Positions 32,850-41,519 of a DNA stretch of 64,000 bases are shown here, piece by piece. The stretch is from CAVUAA01 sp963739345 (GTDB taxonomy: Bacteria > Chlamydiota > Chlamydiia > Chlamydiales > JAFEGQ01), in contig CAVUAA010000002.1 in NCBI GenBank assembly GCA_963739345.1, positions 186,001-250,000 on the forward strand. Reading direction: 5' to 3'. Under the pieces are notes generated by a model, which worked only from the letters and a program-made list of their open reading frames with translations, ran no database searches and was not told where the DNA came from. A program made the position numbers and the translations under genes. How positions within the stretch are numbered: the first letter of the stretch is position 1; every line of letters begins with the position of its first letter.

Positions 32850-34523
32850 TCACTCGCTCTCGATCAGATCGAGGAACGCTTTAAGCTGTTTTGAGCGGGT
32901 GGGGTGGCGCATCTTCCGGAGCGCTTTGGCCTCAATTTGACGGATTCGCTCGCGGGTGACGTTGAACATCAGCCCCACCTCTTCCAGCGTCTTCGGCTTC
33001 CCATCGAGAAGGCCAAAGCGTTGGATGAGAACGGTCTTCTCCCGATCGGTAAGCGTCTCGAGCACTTCATTCATCTTGTCTTTGAGGATGGCGTAGCCGG
33101 TCGCTTCGGCAGGTGAATCAGCGGCGGTATCTTCGAGGAAGTCACCAAACTGGCTCTCGCCTCCATCGCCCACTTCTGCCTGCAGAGAGATTGGATGCTG
33201 AGCGATTTTGTAGATCTCCCGCACCCGATCGGCCGTCAGGCCAAGCTCGTTGGCAAGCTCTTCTGGAGTCGGCTCTCGTCCCGTCTCCATCATCAGTTTC
33301 TTCGCCGCCGCGCAACACTTTGTTGATCGTCTCGATCATGTGGACAGGAATACGAATCGTCCGCGCCTGGTCGGCAATCGCGCGGGTGACCGCCTGGCGG
33401 ATCCACCAGGTGGCATAGGTGGAGAATTTATAGCCGCGGCGGTATTCAAATTTCTCGACAGCCTTCATCAGACCCATGTTCCCTTCTTGGATCAGGTCGA
33501 GGAAGGAGAGGCCGCGGTTGGTGTATTTCTTCGCGATGGAGATGACAAGGCGGAGGTTGGATTCGACCATCTCCCGCTTCGCTTCTTGGCTCTTGTCCAT
33601 CCAGCGCTGAAGCATCCGGACATCTTTTTTGAACTCGTCGAGGGTGCGACCGGCAGCAAGCTCTCGCTTGCGCTAGTTTGCGCTTAGCCGCTGCGAGCTT
33701 TGCAGCGGCAAATTTGTTCCGCTCGGCGCGCGGCGTCAGCTCCTTGAATCTCTTTTTCCAGCTACAAGAAACGCTCGTAGGCGCGCAAGATCACTTCGCC
33801 AAAGTCGTCGATGATGTTATGGCGGAAGTGCAAATCGGCGCAAGTAGGCCTGCGTGCGAATGCGGCATTTTTCAATCTCTTCGTTAGATTTGCGATCTTG
33901 TCGTGCTTTTTTCAGCTTCGGATCGCTCACTCTCGATCAGCAGTCCTTCTAAGATGGGCATCTTCTTCCTCATAGAGCTCGCACAAGCTTGGGAAGAAGC
34001 TTGATGAACTCGTGCTTATCCGCCACCTCTTTTTCGGTGATGATCTTATCAAAGCGGTCTTTACCAGGATCAGAGAGTGGCCAATCGAGATCGCCTCACG
34101 AGTCGAGTAGCGAAAACGCATGATGATCCGTTCAATCTGCATCTGCGCTTTTTCGATCCGCTTGGAGATCTCCACTTCCTCTTCACGTGTCAGCAGAGGG
34201 ACAGAGCCCATCTCTTTGAGGTACATCCGGACAGGGTCGTCAGGAGTCCCTTCCGCGCGTTCGGGAAGCCCTTCGAGCTCTTTCGCTTCTTTTTTCCGCT
34301 CCTTTTGCCGTTCGACTTCAGCCTGGTTGAGGATCTGGATGTCCATTCCGCTCAAGAAGATCAAGACCTGGTCGATCTGCTCCGGCGAATCGAAAGTCAT
34401 CGGGAGGATTTCATTGATCTCCTCATAGGTGATGAAACCTTGATCTTTAGCCGTCGATACGAGTTCTTCGACTTTTTGCTGTGTCTGCTGGTCGAAATTT
34501 CCTGAAAATTTTGATTCTGCCAT
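32850..34523 (-). pseudogene. rpoD: RNA polymerase primary sigma factor (sigma-66 type), reading frame broken several times
   Basis: Reads as one chlamydial-type RpoD of about 558 codons, but in pieces. N-terminal piece 34523 to about 34067: MAESKFSGNFDQQTQQKVEE through DDPVRMYLKEMGSVPLLTRE (region 1.1-1.2). Core piece 33615 to about 33312: NLRLVISIAKKYTNRGLSFL through ATWWIRQAVTRAIADQART (regions 2.1-2.4). C-terminal piece from about 33305 to the stop: GREPTPEELANELG through VTRERIRQIEAKALRKMRH (regions 3-4). Between about 33305 and 34067 the frame changes at least six times; many changes look like single extra bases, and there is one in-frame TAG. No conserved residues are missing. The gene is essential, so sequence error is likelier than decay. 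Confidence 0.88.
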
Positions 34524-34597
34524 AATTATATGTGTGCGGGAGTTTGCGCAACATGCGCCTTCTTGTCAATGAGGCTAGCATCAGCTAACATTTTGTC

Positions 34598-35284
34598 GTG
34601 CAACTTTTTGCTCGAGGCCACAACGATTCTGTCCTACCCGCTAGCCGCGCCGCTGCTGGCATCGACTACAAATGCCTTGAATGCGGCGAAACTGTCCGCG
34701 TCCGCGGCGGCAAACAGCGGATCCGCCACTTCTATCATCGCCGCCGCTCCCGCCGTTGCCGGGAGAGCGGAAAAAGCCTCACCCACCTCCGCATCCAACA
34801 AAGACTCCTCGAGCTCATCCCCACATCCCAGCTCGAACACCCCTTCTCTTCCATTAACCGAATCGCCGACGTCTACTGGCCTAAAAAAAATATCATCTAT
34901 GAAGTGCAATGTTCACCCATCACGGCCGAAGAAGTGGCCGCCCGCAACGCCGACTACAACAGGCTCGGCCTTACTGTCGTCTGGATCCTCCACGACCGCC
35001 GCTTCAATCGGCGCCACCTCACCGCCGCCGAGCACTTCCTCCACGACAAGCCCCACTATTTCACCAACATTGACTCATCTGGCGCCGGCATCTTCTACGA
35101 CCAGAAAAAAATTTCTCCGCAACGCCGCACCCGCCGCTTCCGAGTCCAGCTCGACCAACCGCTTGAAAACGGCCGCTTTGCCGGTGACATCGAGCCACTC
35201 CCACGGCCCAAAGAGCCACGCGCACATCGCACCTTCCCCCTCTACCAAATTATCTTTCGTTTGATTCTTGAGAAAATCTGCTAA
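34598..35284 (+). CDS. CoiA-like competence nuclease family protein
   Basis: 228 residues, GTG start. The N-terminus has a zinc-finger-like CLECGETVRVRGGKQRIRHF followed by His; the middle is a nuclease-like core HPFSSINRIADVYWPKKN-IIYEVQCSPI (Asp...Glu-x-Gln, PD-(D/E)xK style), then YNRLGLTVVWILHDRRFNR. CoiA promotes processing of imported single-stranded DNA during transformation. It is divergent from rpoD. A competence role matters because a candidate uptake or Chi-like octamer lies further along. Confidence 0.75.
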   Translation: MQLFARGHNDSVLPASRAAAGIDYKCLECGETVRVRGGKQRIRHFYHRRRSRRCRESGKSLTHLRIQQRLLELIPTSQLEHPFSSINRIADVYWPKKNIIYEVQCSPITAEEVAARNADYNRLGLTVVWILHDRRFNRRHLTAAEHFLHDKPHYFTNIDSSGAGIFYDQKKISPQRRTRRFRVQLDQPLENGRFAGDIEPLPRPKEPRAHRTFPLYQIIFRLILEKIC

Positions 35285-36124
35285 CGATAGAAGACCGCCA
35301 CTACCAACCCCTTAAACGGACCGCTCGGAATGATACCCATGCAGCAATCGAGCGTTACACTCTGTCCATTAGACGCCGAAACAATCAGTCGCACCGACGC
35401 CTCCTCCCCATTCCCAAGCCCCTGAATCGCCGTCTGCCACCGCTCCTTGCCACCCCTCAGGATCCCCTCGAAATTGCGGACAAACACCTCCGGCTCAAAG
35501 CCGCAAAACGCCTGCACCACCGAGTTGGCAAACAGAGGGCGCCCCTCAGAGCGGGAGTAGGCCATCACAATCGCTGCTGTCTCATCGCGAAATGCATCGT
35601 AGAGCTGGCGCATTTCCATCGCATTCTCCACCCCCACATCGCCAAATCCACCCGGCAGCTGCTGCCCCTTCTGGATGCACCGCTGTAACAAAATATATGC
35701 ATCGTACTGCGTCCTTACCTGCTGCGAGCAGGTATCGGGAAGCTCCTCCACCCAGCTCTCACTGGGCGATGCCACCTGACGCACGGCAGCCGGCTCCTCC
35801 CCTTCGAGCTGCAGCAGCGTCCGAATCTCCCCCGTCAGCTCGCGCACCGACCCCTCGAGCTCCACAATCCGCTCTTCCCGCCGCTGAAGCTCCACCTCAA
35901 GTTTTTGCACCAGGCCCTGCGACCTATCCACCGGCGCCGCTGCCACCTCGATCTTCTCCGGCTTGGGCAACAACCGAGCAAACACCAACAGGCTGAGCAC
36001 CCCATAGATCGGAGACTAACGCCGGCACCATCAAGTCGTCAGTCTGCCAGGCGATTAGCAACACAGGCACAAGATAGAGGACCAGCGCCCCCTGCCAAAA
36101 AACACGGCGATTTACAACTTCCAC
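35281..36124 (-). pseudogene. Membrane protein with coiled coil and PAS-like domain, split by one frame change
   Basis: Two overlapping frames join to one protein of about 280 residues. The first (from 36124, GTG) gives a membrane helix, FWQGALVLYLVPVLLIAW. The second (ending at 35281) gives another helix (LSLLVFARLLPKP), a charged coiled coil (about LVQKLEVELQRREERIVEL) and a C-terminal PAS-like fold (MAYSRSEGRPLFANSVVQAF ... VTLDCCMGIIPSGPFKGLVV). The frame change lies near 36005-36020 between the helices. The function is unknown; the layout suits a signal sensor. Divergent from proS. The same local error pattern as rpoD and proS is likely. Confidence 0.6.
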
Positions 36125-36174
36125 AGGGCTAGAGTATAGTAGGCCACCTATTACTTGCTAAGCAGAGATTCCAC

Positions 36175-37600
36175 ATGTCGAAAAAGATCAGCCCCCGCTC
36201 CCAAGACTACTCCAAATGGTACACCGAGATCATGCAGCGGGCAGGTCTTGCCGACCACGGCCCCGTCCGTGGGAGCATGGTCATCTGCCCCCACGGCTAC
36301 TCCATCTGGGAGAAGATGCAGAGTGCACTCGACCGCCGCTTCAAAGAGACCGGCCACAAAAACATCTACCTCCCCCTCCTCATCCCTGAGAGCTTCCTCA
36401 AGACCGAAGCCAATCACGTCGAAGGGTTCGCTCCCGAGTGCGCCGTCGTCACCCACGCCGGCGGCAAAGAGCTCGAAGAGCCGCTCATCGTCCGCCCCAC
36501 CTCCGAGACCCTCATTCTGGCACATGTACAAAAAGTGGATCAGCTCCTACCGCGACCTCCCCCTCCTCTACAACCAGTGGGCCAACGTCGTCCGTTGGGA
36601 GATGCGCACCCGCCTCTTCCTCCGCACCACCGAGTTCCTCTGGCAAGAGGGGCACACCGCCCACGCCACCGCAGAAGAGGCGCGCGCAGAAGCACTCCAG
36701 ATGGAAGAGGTCTACCGCGAGTTTTGCGAAACAGAATTAGCCATCCCCGTCCTCGCCGGCCGCAAGACCGCCCACGAACGCTTTGCCGGCGCTGTCGACA
36801 CCTACACCATTGAAGGGCTCATGCAAGATGGCAAGGCGCTCCAGATGGGCACCTCCCACTACCTCGGCCAAAACTTCTCCCGCGCCTTCGACGTCACCTT
36901 CCAGAACAAAGCGGGTGAACTCGAACACCCCTACGCCTCCTCGTGGGGAGTTACCACCCGTCTCATCGGTGGCCTCATCATGACCCACTCCGACGACCAA
37001 GGACTCGTCATTCCTCCCCGCATTGCCGAGATCAAACTGGTGATTGTCCCCATCTGGCGCTCCGACGAAGACAAACAAGCGGTCCGCGCCTTTGTCGACA
37101 CCGTCCTCCCCGACCTCAAACCCTTCGGCGTCCACTTCGACGACCGCGAAGAGGAGAAGCCCGGCTTCAAGTTCAATGAGTGGGAGCTCAAAGGAATCCC
37201 CATCCGCCTGGAAGTGGGCCCTCGCGACCTAGCCGCCAATCAAGTGGTCCTCGCCCGCCGCGACACCGGTGAAAAGCAAACAGTTGCCATCGCCGATCTC
37301 GCCCCCACCGTCGCCACCCTTCTCGACGCCATCCAGGACAACCTCCTTACCAAGGCCAAAAAGCGACGCGCCGCCAACAGCCACCACGTCGACACCTACG
37401 AAGCTTTCAAAAGCCAAGTTGAGATCGGCGGTTTCATCTACGCCCATCATTGCGGCGACACCACCTGCGAGATCAAAATCTCAGAAGAGACCAAAGCGAC
37501 CATCCGCTGCATCCCCTTCGACATCCCCGAAGAAAAGGGGACCTGCATCCACTGCAACAACCCCTCGAACCACCGCGTCGTCTTCGCCAGAGCCTATTGA
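36175..37600 (+). pseudogene. proS: Prolyl-tRNA synthetase, archaeal/eukaryotic type, one frame change
   Basis: About 474 codons. The first frame (36175 to about 36515) encodes KISPRSQDYSKWYTEIMQRA, GSMVICPHGYSIWEKMQ and motif-2 start VRPTSETLI. The second frame, from about 36520 to the stop, continues HMYKKWISSYRDLPLLYNQW, the TAHERFAGAVDTYTIEG insert, GTSHYLGQNFSRAFDV and a C-terminal domain with CGDTTC and CIHC cysteine pairs. A single extra base near 36518-36520 separates them (expected Thr-Leu-Ile-Trp-His). The class II core and C-terminal zinc domain mark the ProS type 3 (archaeal-type) form. Likely a sequencing error in an essential gene. Confidence 0.88.
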
Positions 37601-38289
37601 TGTTCACCCTAACAAGCGGCGCCTACACCGCCACCTTTGATCCCGAGCATGGAATGAACATGCTCTCCTTCCGCCGCGGCGACACTGAAGCGATCCAACA
37701 GACCACCCGCCCCCTCTTTGACGAGCGAAGAGCTGGCCTTGGCGCCCTTATTGGTCCCCACTTCCACCACCGCGCTGGCATCGAGCCTGAGCCCTATTCA
37801 CACGGCATCGCCCGCCAACTCCCTTGGACCGTCGAGCACACCACCACCACCTTTTCCGCCACCCTCCAGAGCAACGACCGCACCGCCGCCCTCGAAGGGC
37901 AGAGCTTCACCCTCACCTTCCACGGCAAGCTCACCCCCGATGGCCTCACTCTCGAACTTAGCGTCGCCAGCGAAAAGCCCTCCGTCGTTGGCTTCCACTA
38001 CTACTACGCCATCACACAGCCCAGCACCATCACCTTCAACGACACCACCCTCCCCCTCGACCAGCCCTACGATAATAACTACCCCCGCGCAGACGTCGCC
38101 CTCCACACTCCAACCCACACCTTAAACATTCACTACACGTCCTCCAACCCCTCTAACACCTGGCAGCTCTGGCATCCCCAAGAGACCGATTTCGTCTGCA
38201 TCGAGCCCCTCTCCGCCCGCAATCCCCGCCACCCCATGGACACCGCGTCCTCCGTCACTCAAACTCTCTCCATTATACCCAACATTTGA
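37600..38289 (+). CDS. Galactose-mutarotase-like (aldose epimerase family) protein
   Basis: 229 residues from the ATG at 37600, which overlaps the proS TGA by one base. The sequence has the beta-rich pattern of aldose-1-epimerase-like proteins: ALIGPHFHHRAG at the start of the sugar site, a long run of alternating strands (LTLELSVASEKPSVVGFHYYY) and FVCIEPLSARN near the end, matching the family's CxEP glutamate motif. It may act on a sugar phosphate or a glycan end. Function by similarity of pattern only. Rich in C at third codon positions, like proS. Confidence 0.72.
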   Translation: MFTLTSGAYTATFDPEHGMNMLSFRRGDTEAIQQTTRPLFDERRAGLGALIGPHFHHRAGIEPEPYSHGIARQLPWTVEHTTTTFSATLQSNDRTAALEGQSFTLTFHGKLTPDGLTLELSVASEKPSVVGFHYYYAITQPSTITFNDTTLPLDQPYDNNYPRADVALHTPTHTLNIHYTSSNPSNTWQLWHPQETDFVCIEPLSARNPRHPMDTASSVTQTLSIIPNI

Positions 38290-38401
38290 CCTGACTATCT
38301 CGACATTATCGCATAGTCCTCTAAGACAATAAATTGGCGGACCGGCCGCAACAGTTCCGACCGGCACGGTAGGGCAGCAAATGGGCGGCGAAACTATACG
38401 G
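38290..38401. other. Intergenic stretch, nothing clear
   Basis: Between convergent genes. Some GC-rich complementarity (ACCGGCC near 38341 and GACCGGC near 38358) could form a weak terminator, but no convincing stem with a T-run is present. Confidence 0.3.
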
Positions 38402-38863
38402 TTAAATCTCGACACCCCTGTCCGCTCTCGCGGCCATCCGCCCGAGTAGGATGAAATAGGCGAGAACCCCAAACAGAATCACTGCATAAACACACTGCTT
38501 GTAGGGGAAAACCCTCCCAATTTGCGACACCTGAGGATTTTTTGACCTGTACCAGACGGTCCAATTCTCCTTATCCAATCGCTCCATCCTCTGCTGCGCT
38601 GCTAGCTTATTGAGGAAGAATAGTTTAGGTAGAGCACTCTCCCCCTCATAGAGCTCTCCACCCACCTGAAAACCGTAGACTGCTCGCAAAACAAACCGAT
38701 CCGATCCCACCTGCGCAACCGACCACGATTGCACCTCACCAACGACCGACTGATCCACCCTATAATAATTATAAACACCCCAAAGCGCCTTCCCTCCAAA
38801 CCACAACGTGATCGCCACCACAAGCGCTATCATCCCAACCCAAATCTTGTTTTGATGCATCAA
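38402..38863 (-). CDS. DUF3592-like membrane protein
   Basis: 153 residues (two adjacent Met codons, MMHQN). Two membrane helices, one near the N-terminus (VGMIALVVAITLWFGGKALW) and one near the C-terminus (CVYAVILFGVLAYFILLG), enclose a beta-rich domain with YGFQVGGELYEG and WTVWYRSKNPQVSQI, the usual DUF3592 arrangement. The function is unknown. In Chlamydia a small gene of this position lies between rpoD and rpsT. It is divergent from rpsT, and the rpsT promoter starts at its first codon. Confidence 0.7.
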   Translation of the reverse strand: MMHQNKIWVGMIALVVAITLWFGGKALWGVYNYYRVDQSVVGEVQSWSVAQVGSDRFVLRAVYGFQVGGELYEGESALPKLFFLNKLAAQQRMERLDKENWTVWYRSKNPQVSQIGRVFPYKQCVYAVILFGVLAYFILLGRMAARADRGVEI

Positions 38864-38866
38864 CCT

Positions 38867-38895
38867 TTGACCCTTATTGTCTCTCCTCCTATACT
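38867..38895 (+). promoter_or_regulatory. Strong promoter of rpsT
   Basis: TTGACC (38867-38872), a 17-base spacer, and TATACT (38890-38895). The gene's ribosome site GAGGA follows and the ATG is at 38932. This is a close match to the vegetative sigma consensus. Confidence 0.8.
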
Positions 38896-38931
38896 AGCGA
38901 CCAATCAACCGTATTGCTAGAGGATTTCCAG

Positions 38932-39210
38932 ATGGCCGAAGTGAAGAAAATGCCCAAACGACGCCCAACCGCACTCAAGCGAGACATTCGCAATGAGAAG
39001 CGTCGCGAGATAAACAAATCTTTTAAATCACGCATCTCCACCGCTGTTCGCTCCTTCAACACAGCACTTGAAGGGAAAGACAAAGCGGCCATCACTGAAG
39101 GGCTCAACCAGGTCTACAGCATGATGGACCAAGGCGTTAAGCGCGGCATCCTCAAGAGCAACAAAGCTGCCCGCACCAAGGCCCGCTTCTCCAAAAAAGC
39201 TACAGCTTAA
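38932..39210 (+). CDS. rpsT: 30S ribosomal protein S20
   Basis: 92 residues, basic and helical, binds 16S rRNA early in assembly. Typical content: MPKRRPTALKRDIRNEKRRE, then TAVRSFNTALEG and the C-terminal GILKSNKAARTKARFSKKA. The ATG at 38932 is preceded by GAGGA. A TTG at 38914 would add six residues in front of the ribosome site and is rejected. Monocistronic with its own promoter. Confidence 0.95.
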   Translation: MAEVKKMPKRRPTALKRDIRNEKRREINKSFKSRISTAVRSFNTALEGKDKAAITEGLNQVYSMMDQGVKRGILKSNKAARTKARFSKKATA

Positions 39211-39248
39211 TCCCGCCGAACCTCGTAACACTGTCACTCTTAGCGAAT

Positions 39249-39295
39249 TTGACATTACCCGCTTTTCGGTGCAGATTAACCGGAAAGCGGGTAAT
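39249..39295 (+). promoter_or_regulatory. Promoter with palindromic operator before a winged-helix gene
   Basis: A TTGACA -35 (39249-39254) is followed by 16-base arms (39254-39269 and 39280-39295; ATTACCCGCTTT paired with AAAGCGGGTAAT, one mismatch further in). The right arm ends four bases before the regulator ATG at 39299. A dyad this close to the promoter suggests autoregulation. Confidence 0.6.
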
Positions 39296-39298
39296 CGT

Positions 39299-39640
39299 AT
39301 GCTGGAACCCCTGTTTGGGAACATCAACGTCGAAAGGATCCTCTTCTATCTGTGCAAGAACGAGGAGTGCTACGCCTTAGAATTGAGTCGGGTGCTCAAT
39401 GTCCCCCTAACTTCTCTCCAGCGCGCGCTCGATCGACTGGAATTCGGAGGAATCATCGCTAGCTCGCTAGTCGGACGAACCCGCGTCTACCGCTTTGATC
39501 CTCGCTATCCGCTCCTAAGTGAGTTGATTACACTGTTGGGCCGCGCGTTCACATTTCTGCCGAAAAATCTCCAAAATCAATACACAGCGCCTCACCGACG
39601 ACGGCCACGCAAAAGAGGAAAAGAACGCTCAATCCGTTGA
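39299..39640 (+). CDS. Winged helix-turn-helix transcriptional regulator
   Basis: 113 residues from the ATG at 39299 (an in-frame start at 39269 lies in the operator arm and is less likely). Reads as a wHTH: LFGNINVERILFYLCKNEE, recognition-helix region LELSRVLNVPLTSLQRALDR, wing GGIIASSLVGRTRVYRFDP, then YPLLSELITLLG. Similar domains accompany nucleotidyltransferase (MNT-type) systems, but no such gene follows. The basic tail (RRRPRKRGKERSIR) may aid DNA binding. Confidence 0.75.
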   Translation: MLEPLFGNINVERILFYLCKNEECYALELSRVLNVPLTSLQRALDRLEFGGIIASSLVGRTRVYRFDPRYPLLSELITLLGRAFTFLPKNLQNQYTAPHRRRPRKRGKERSIR

Positions 39641-40100
39641 GCAGAATACACGCCCCGCCACACCCCACGGTGTGGCCATCTCACACATTCTCGAATATTT
39701 ACCCCCGTCATTGATGTTGAACACAAGATGTATCCCTCCATTGAGGTTAAACCACGCATCCCGGGGTTTCGTCCTGCGCGTCGGGATACCGACCGTGCAG
39801 TGACTACACCGCCGCGCTAAACGCGTTGGTCCCTCCGGGACCAGCCTAATGAAAAGCACAGCCCTTGCACAAACCTCACAACTTACATGTGCGTGACGTT
39901 GTGCAGGAAGTGTGTGTCGCATAGGACTGGCCCCGGAGGGGCCAACGCGTTTAGCGCGGTGGTGAAATCAGTGCCCGCAGGGCACGATGTAACCCCGGGA
40001 TGCGTGGTTTAACCTCAATGGAGGGATACATCTATTTTAACCTCAACAACTGGGGGAACCCGTGTGACACCTCAACGCCTGGGGGAAAACACGTCCAACA
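39641..40100. other. Non-coding stretch dominated by a large fold-back repeat
   Basis: 460 bases between the regulator and the efflux gene. The inverted repeat at 39726-40033 fills most of it. It is flanked by three similar short units with CCCCCAG and a TTGAGGT-like part (near 39701-39722 inverted, 40041-40058, 40065-40085). An antisense ORF across it (39629-39922) has no plausible protein character. Confidence 0.7.
39726..40033. repeat. 308-base fold-back element with about 110-base inverted arms
   Basis: Left arm about 39726-39850, right arm about 39924-40033. The outer 43 bases of each arm are identical. The next 45 differ, and the inner stretch around CGCGCTAAACGCGTTGG matches again. 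Each arm contains a small hairpin, GGTCCC-TCC-GGGACC in the left and GGCCCC-TCC-GGGGCC in the right, a compensated change. The right arm also holds GTGCCC-TGC-GGGCAC. No transposase is inside. Confidence 0.85.
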
Positions 40101-41519
40101 TCACGAGGTGGCGCAATTCCCCGAGCTCCAGCCACCGCCGAGCGCCTTGTAGAGGGCGATGGCGTTTTCAATGTAATCGCACTGACTGACAATGAGGTCA
40201 TCTTCACGGACGAGGACATCGCGCTCAGCATCGACAACATTGAGGAAGTCGACAAGACCGTAGGTGTAAAGCTCGCTTGACAAGTCTAGAGAACGGCGAG
40301 AGGCCTCGACAGCGTCAAGGAGGGCAAAGAAGCGCTCCTTCTCCTTTTCAAAGCGGACCATGGCGTTGCGCACCTCTTCGAGCGCTTCAATGACCACTTG
40401 TTGGTAGCGGGCTGAGCGCTCTTCGAAGATCGCTCCTTGCAGTTGGACGCCAGCGCGGAGGCGCCACCCTTGAAAGATCGGCCCAAGAATCTCACCACCG
40501 AGGCGCCACTGTCGGCTGGAGAACATCGGCAGTTGATGAGCACTGTCAGCAGCTAGGCCAAGCATGCCGAGTAGATTGACTCTGGGGTAGAGCTCGGCAA
40601 TCGCACGGCCAATCTCCGCATTAGCGGCCACCAGTTCCCACTCTGCTGCCCGGATATCGGGTCGACGGCGGAGCAGCTCGCAAGGGAGGCCGGCCGGAAT
40701 CTCGTCAGGGGGAAGAGGGATCGGCTTCACCTCTTCGAGCACGCCGTAGAGATAATCGGGCTGGAAACCAAGGAGGACAGCCAACCGGTGCATGGCGTTG
40801 TAGAGCCCCTCCTCAAGAAGCGGAATGAGTGAGCGGGTGTTAGCCTCTGTCGCCTCTGCTTGTGCAACATCGAGCCCACTGGTCAGTCCCGCCTCAAACC
40901 GAGCACCGGCCACCTCAACACCATTCTGCTGACTTTTAAGATTATTCCTCGCCACCTCGATCCGCTGCTGAAAGCAACGGACATCGACATAGTTGCGCGC
41001 CACCTCAGCGGTGAGCGTGATCATTACATCGCCCGCATCGGCGATCGAGGCGCACACTTCTGCATTGGCTGCTTGTACCCCCCGCCGCGTTCGGCCGAAA
41101 ATATCGAGCTCCCATAAGGCATCAAAACCGAACTGGTAGGTGTCAAATGTGGAGACTCCGAGGCCCGTTGGGAATCCGCCCACAACAAGATTGGGGCTCT
41201 CCCGTTGCCGCCTTGCACCAAACCGACCATCGACCTGAGGGTAGAAGGGAGAAGCCGCAATCCTACGACTAGCTCGCGCCTGGCGGATACGCGCGCACGC
41301 AATCGCTATGTCAGGACTGTTGGAAAGGGCACATGCGACCAGCTGGTCGAGTTGCGGGTCGTTGAACAGCTTCCACCATCCGTCGAGGTCGCCACTCTGG
41401 TTGGTGACCACTTCAGAATCAGGCCACTCCTCCAACATTGAGACAGCAGGCCGACGGTAGCTAGGCCCGGGCAGGCAGCTCGTCAGAAGAATCAGGGTCG
41501 CTAGGATCAGGTGTCTCAT
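40101..41519 (-). CDS. Outer-membrane efflux lipoprotein, TolC/NodT family
   Basis: 472 residues from the ATG at 41519, giving a lipoprotein signal MRHLILATLILLTSC with the lipidated Cys at 15. Typical NodT content: WWKLFNDPQLDQLV, ALSNSPDIAIACARIRQA, FGFDALWELDIFGRTRR, and LRRRPDIRAAEWEL. It forms the outer-membrane duct for the exporter encoded just upstream. Its start lies about 59 bases inside the membrane-fusion gene. A further in-frame extension to 41543 lacks the lipobox at the right place. Confidence 0.88.
   Translation of the reverse strand: MRHLILATLILLTSCLPGPSYRRPAVSMLEEWPDSEVVTNQSGDLDGWWKLFNDPQLDQLVACALSNSPDIAIACARIRQARASRRIAASPFYPQVDGRFGARRQRESPNLVVGGFPTGLGVSTFDTYQFGFDALWELDIFGRTRRGVQAANAEVCASIADAGDVMITLTAEVARNYVDVRCFQQRIEVARNNLKSQQNGVEVAGARFEAGLTSGLDVAQAEATEANTRSLIPLLEEGLYNAMHRLAVLLGFQPDYLYGVLEEVKPIPLPPDEIPAGLPCELLRRRPDIRAAEWELVAANAEIGRAIAELYPRVNLLGMLGLAADSAHQLPMFSSRQWRLGGEILGPIFQGWRLRAGVQLQGAIFEERSARYQQVVIEALEEVRNAMVRFEKEKERFFALLDAVEASRRSLDLSSELYTYGLVDFLNVVDAERDVLVREDDLIVSQCDYIENAIALYKALGGGWSSGNCATS

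Noticed and set aside
36155..36520. N-terminal half of the longest proS-region frame (starting MLSRDSTCRKRS)
   Set aside because: It is the out-of-frame shadow of the true proS start at 36175; only its part after 36520 is real.
39629..39922. A 97-codon minus-strand ORF over the fold-back element
   Set aside because: It spans the left inverted arm and loop, has no plausible domain or ribosome site, and the sequence is explained by the repeat.
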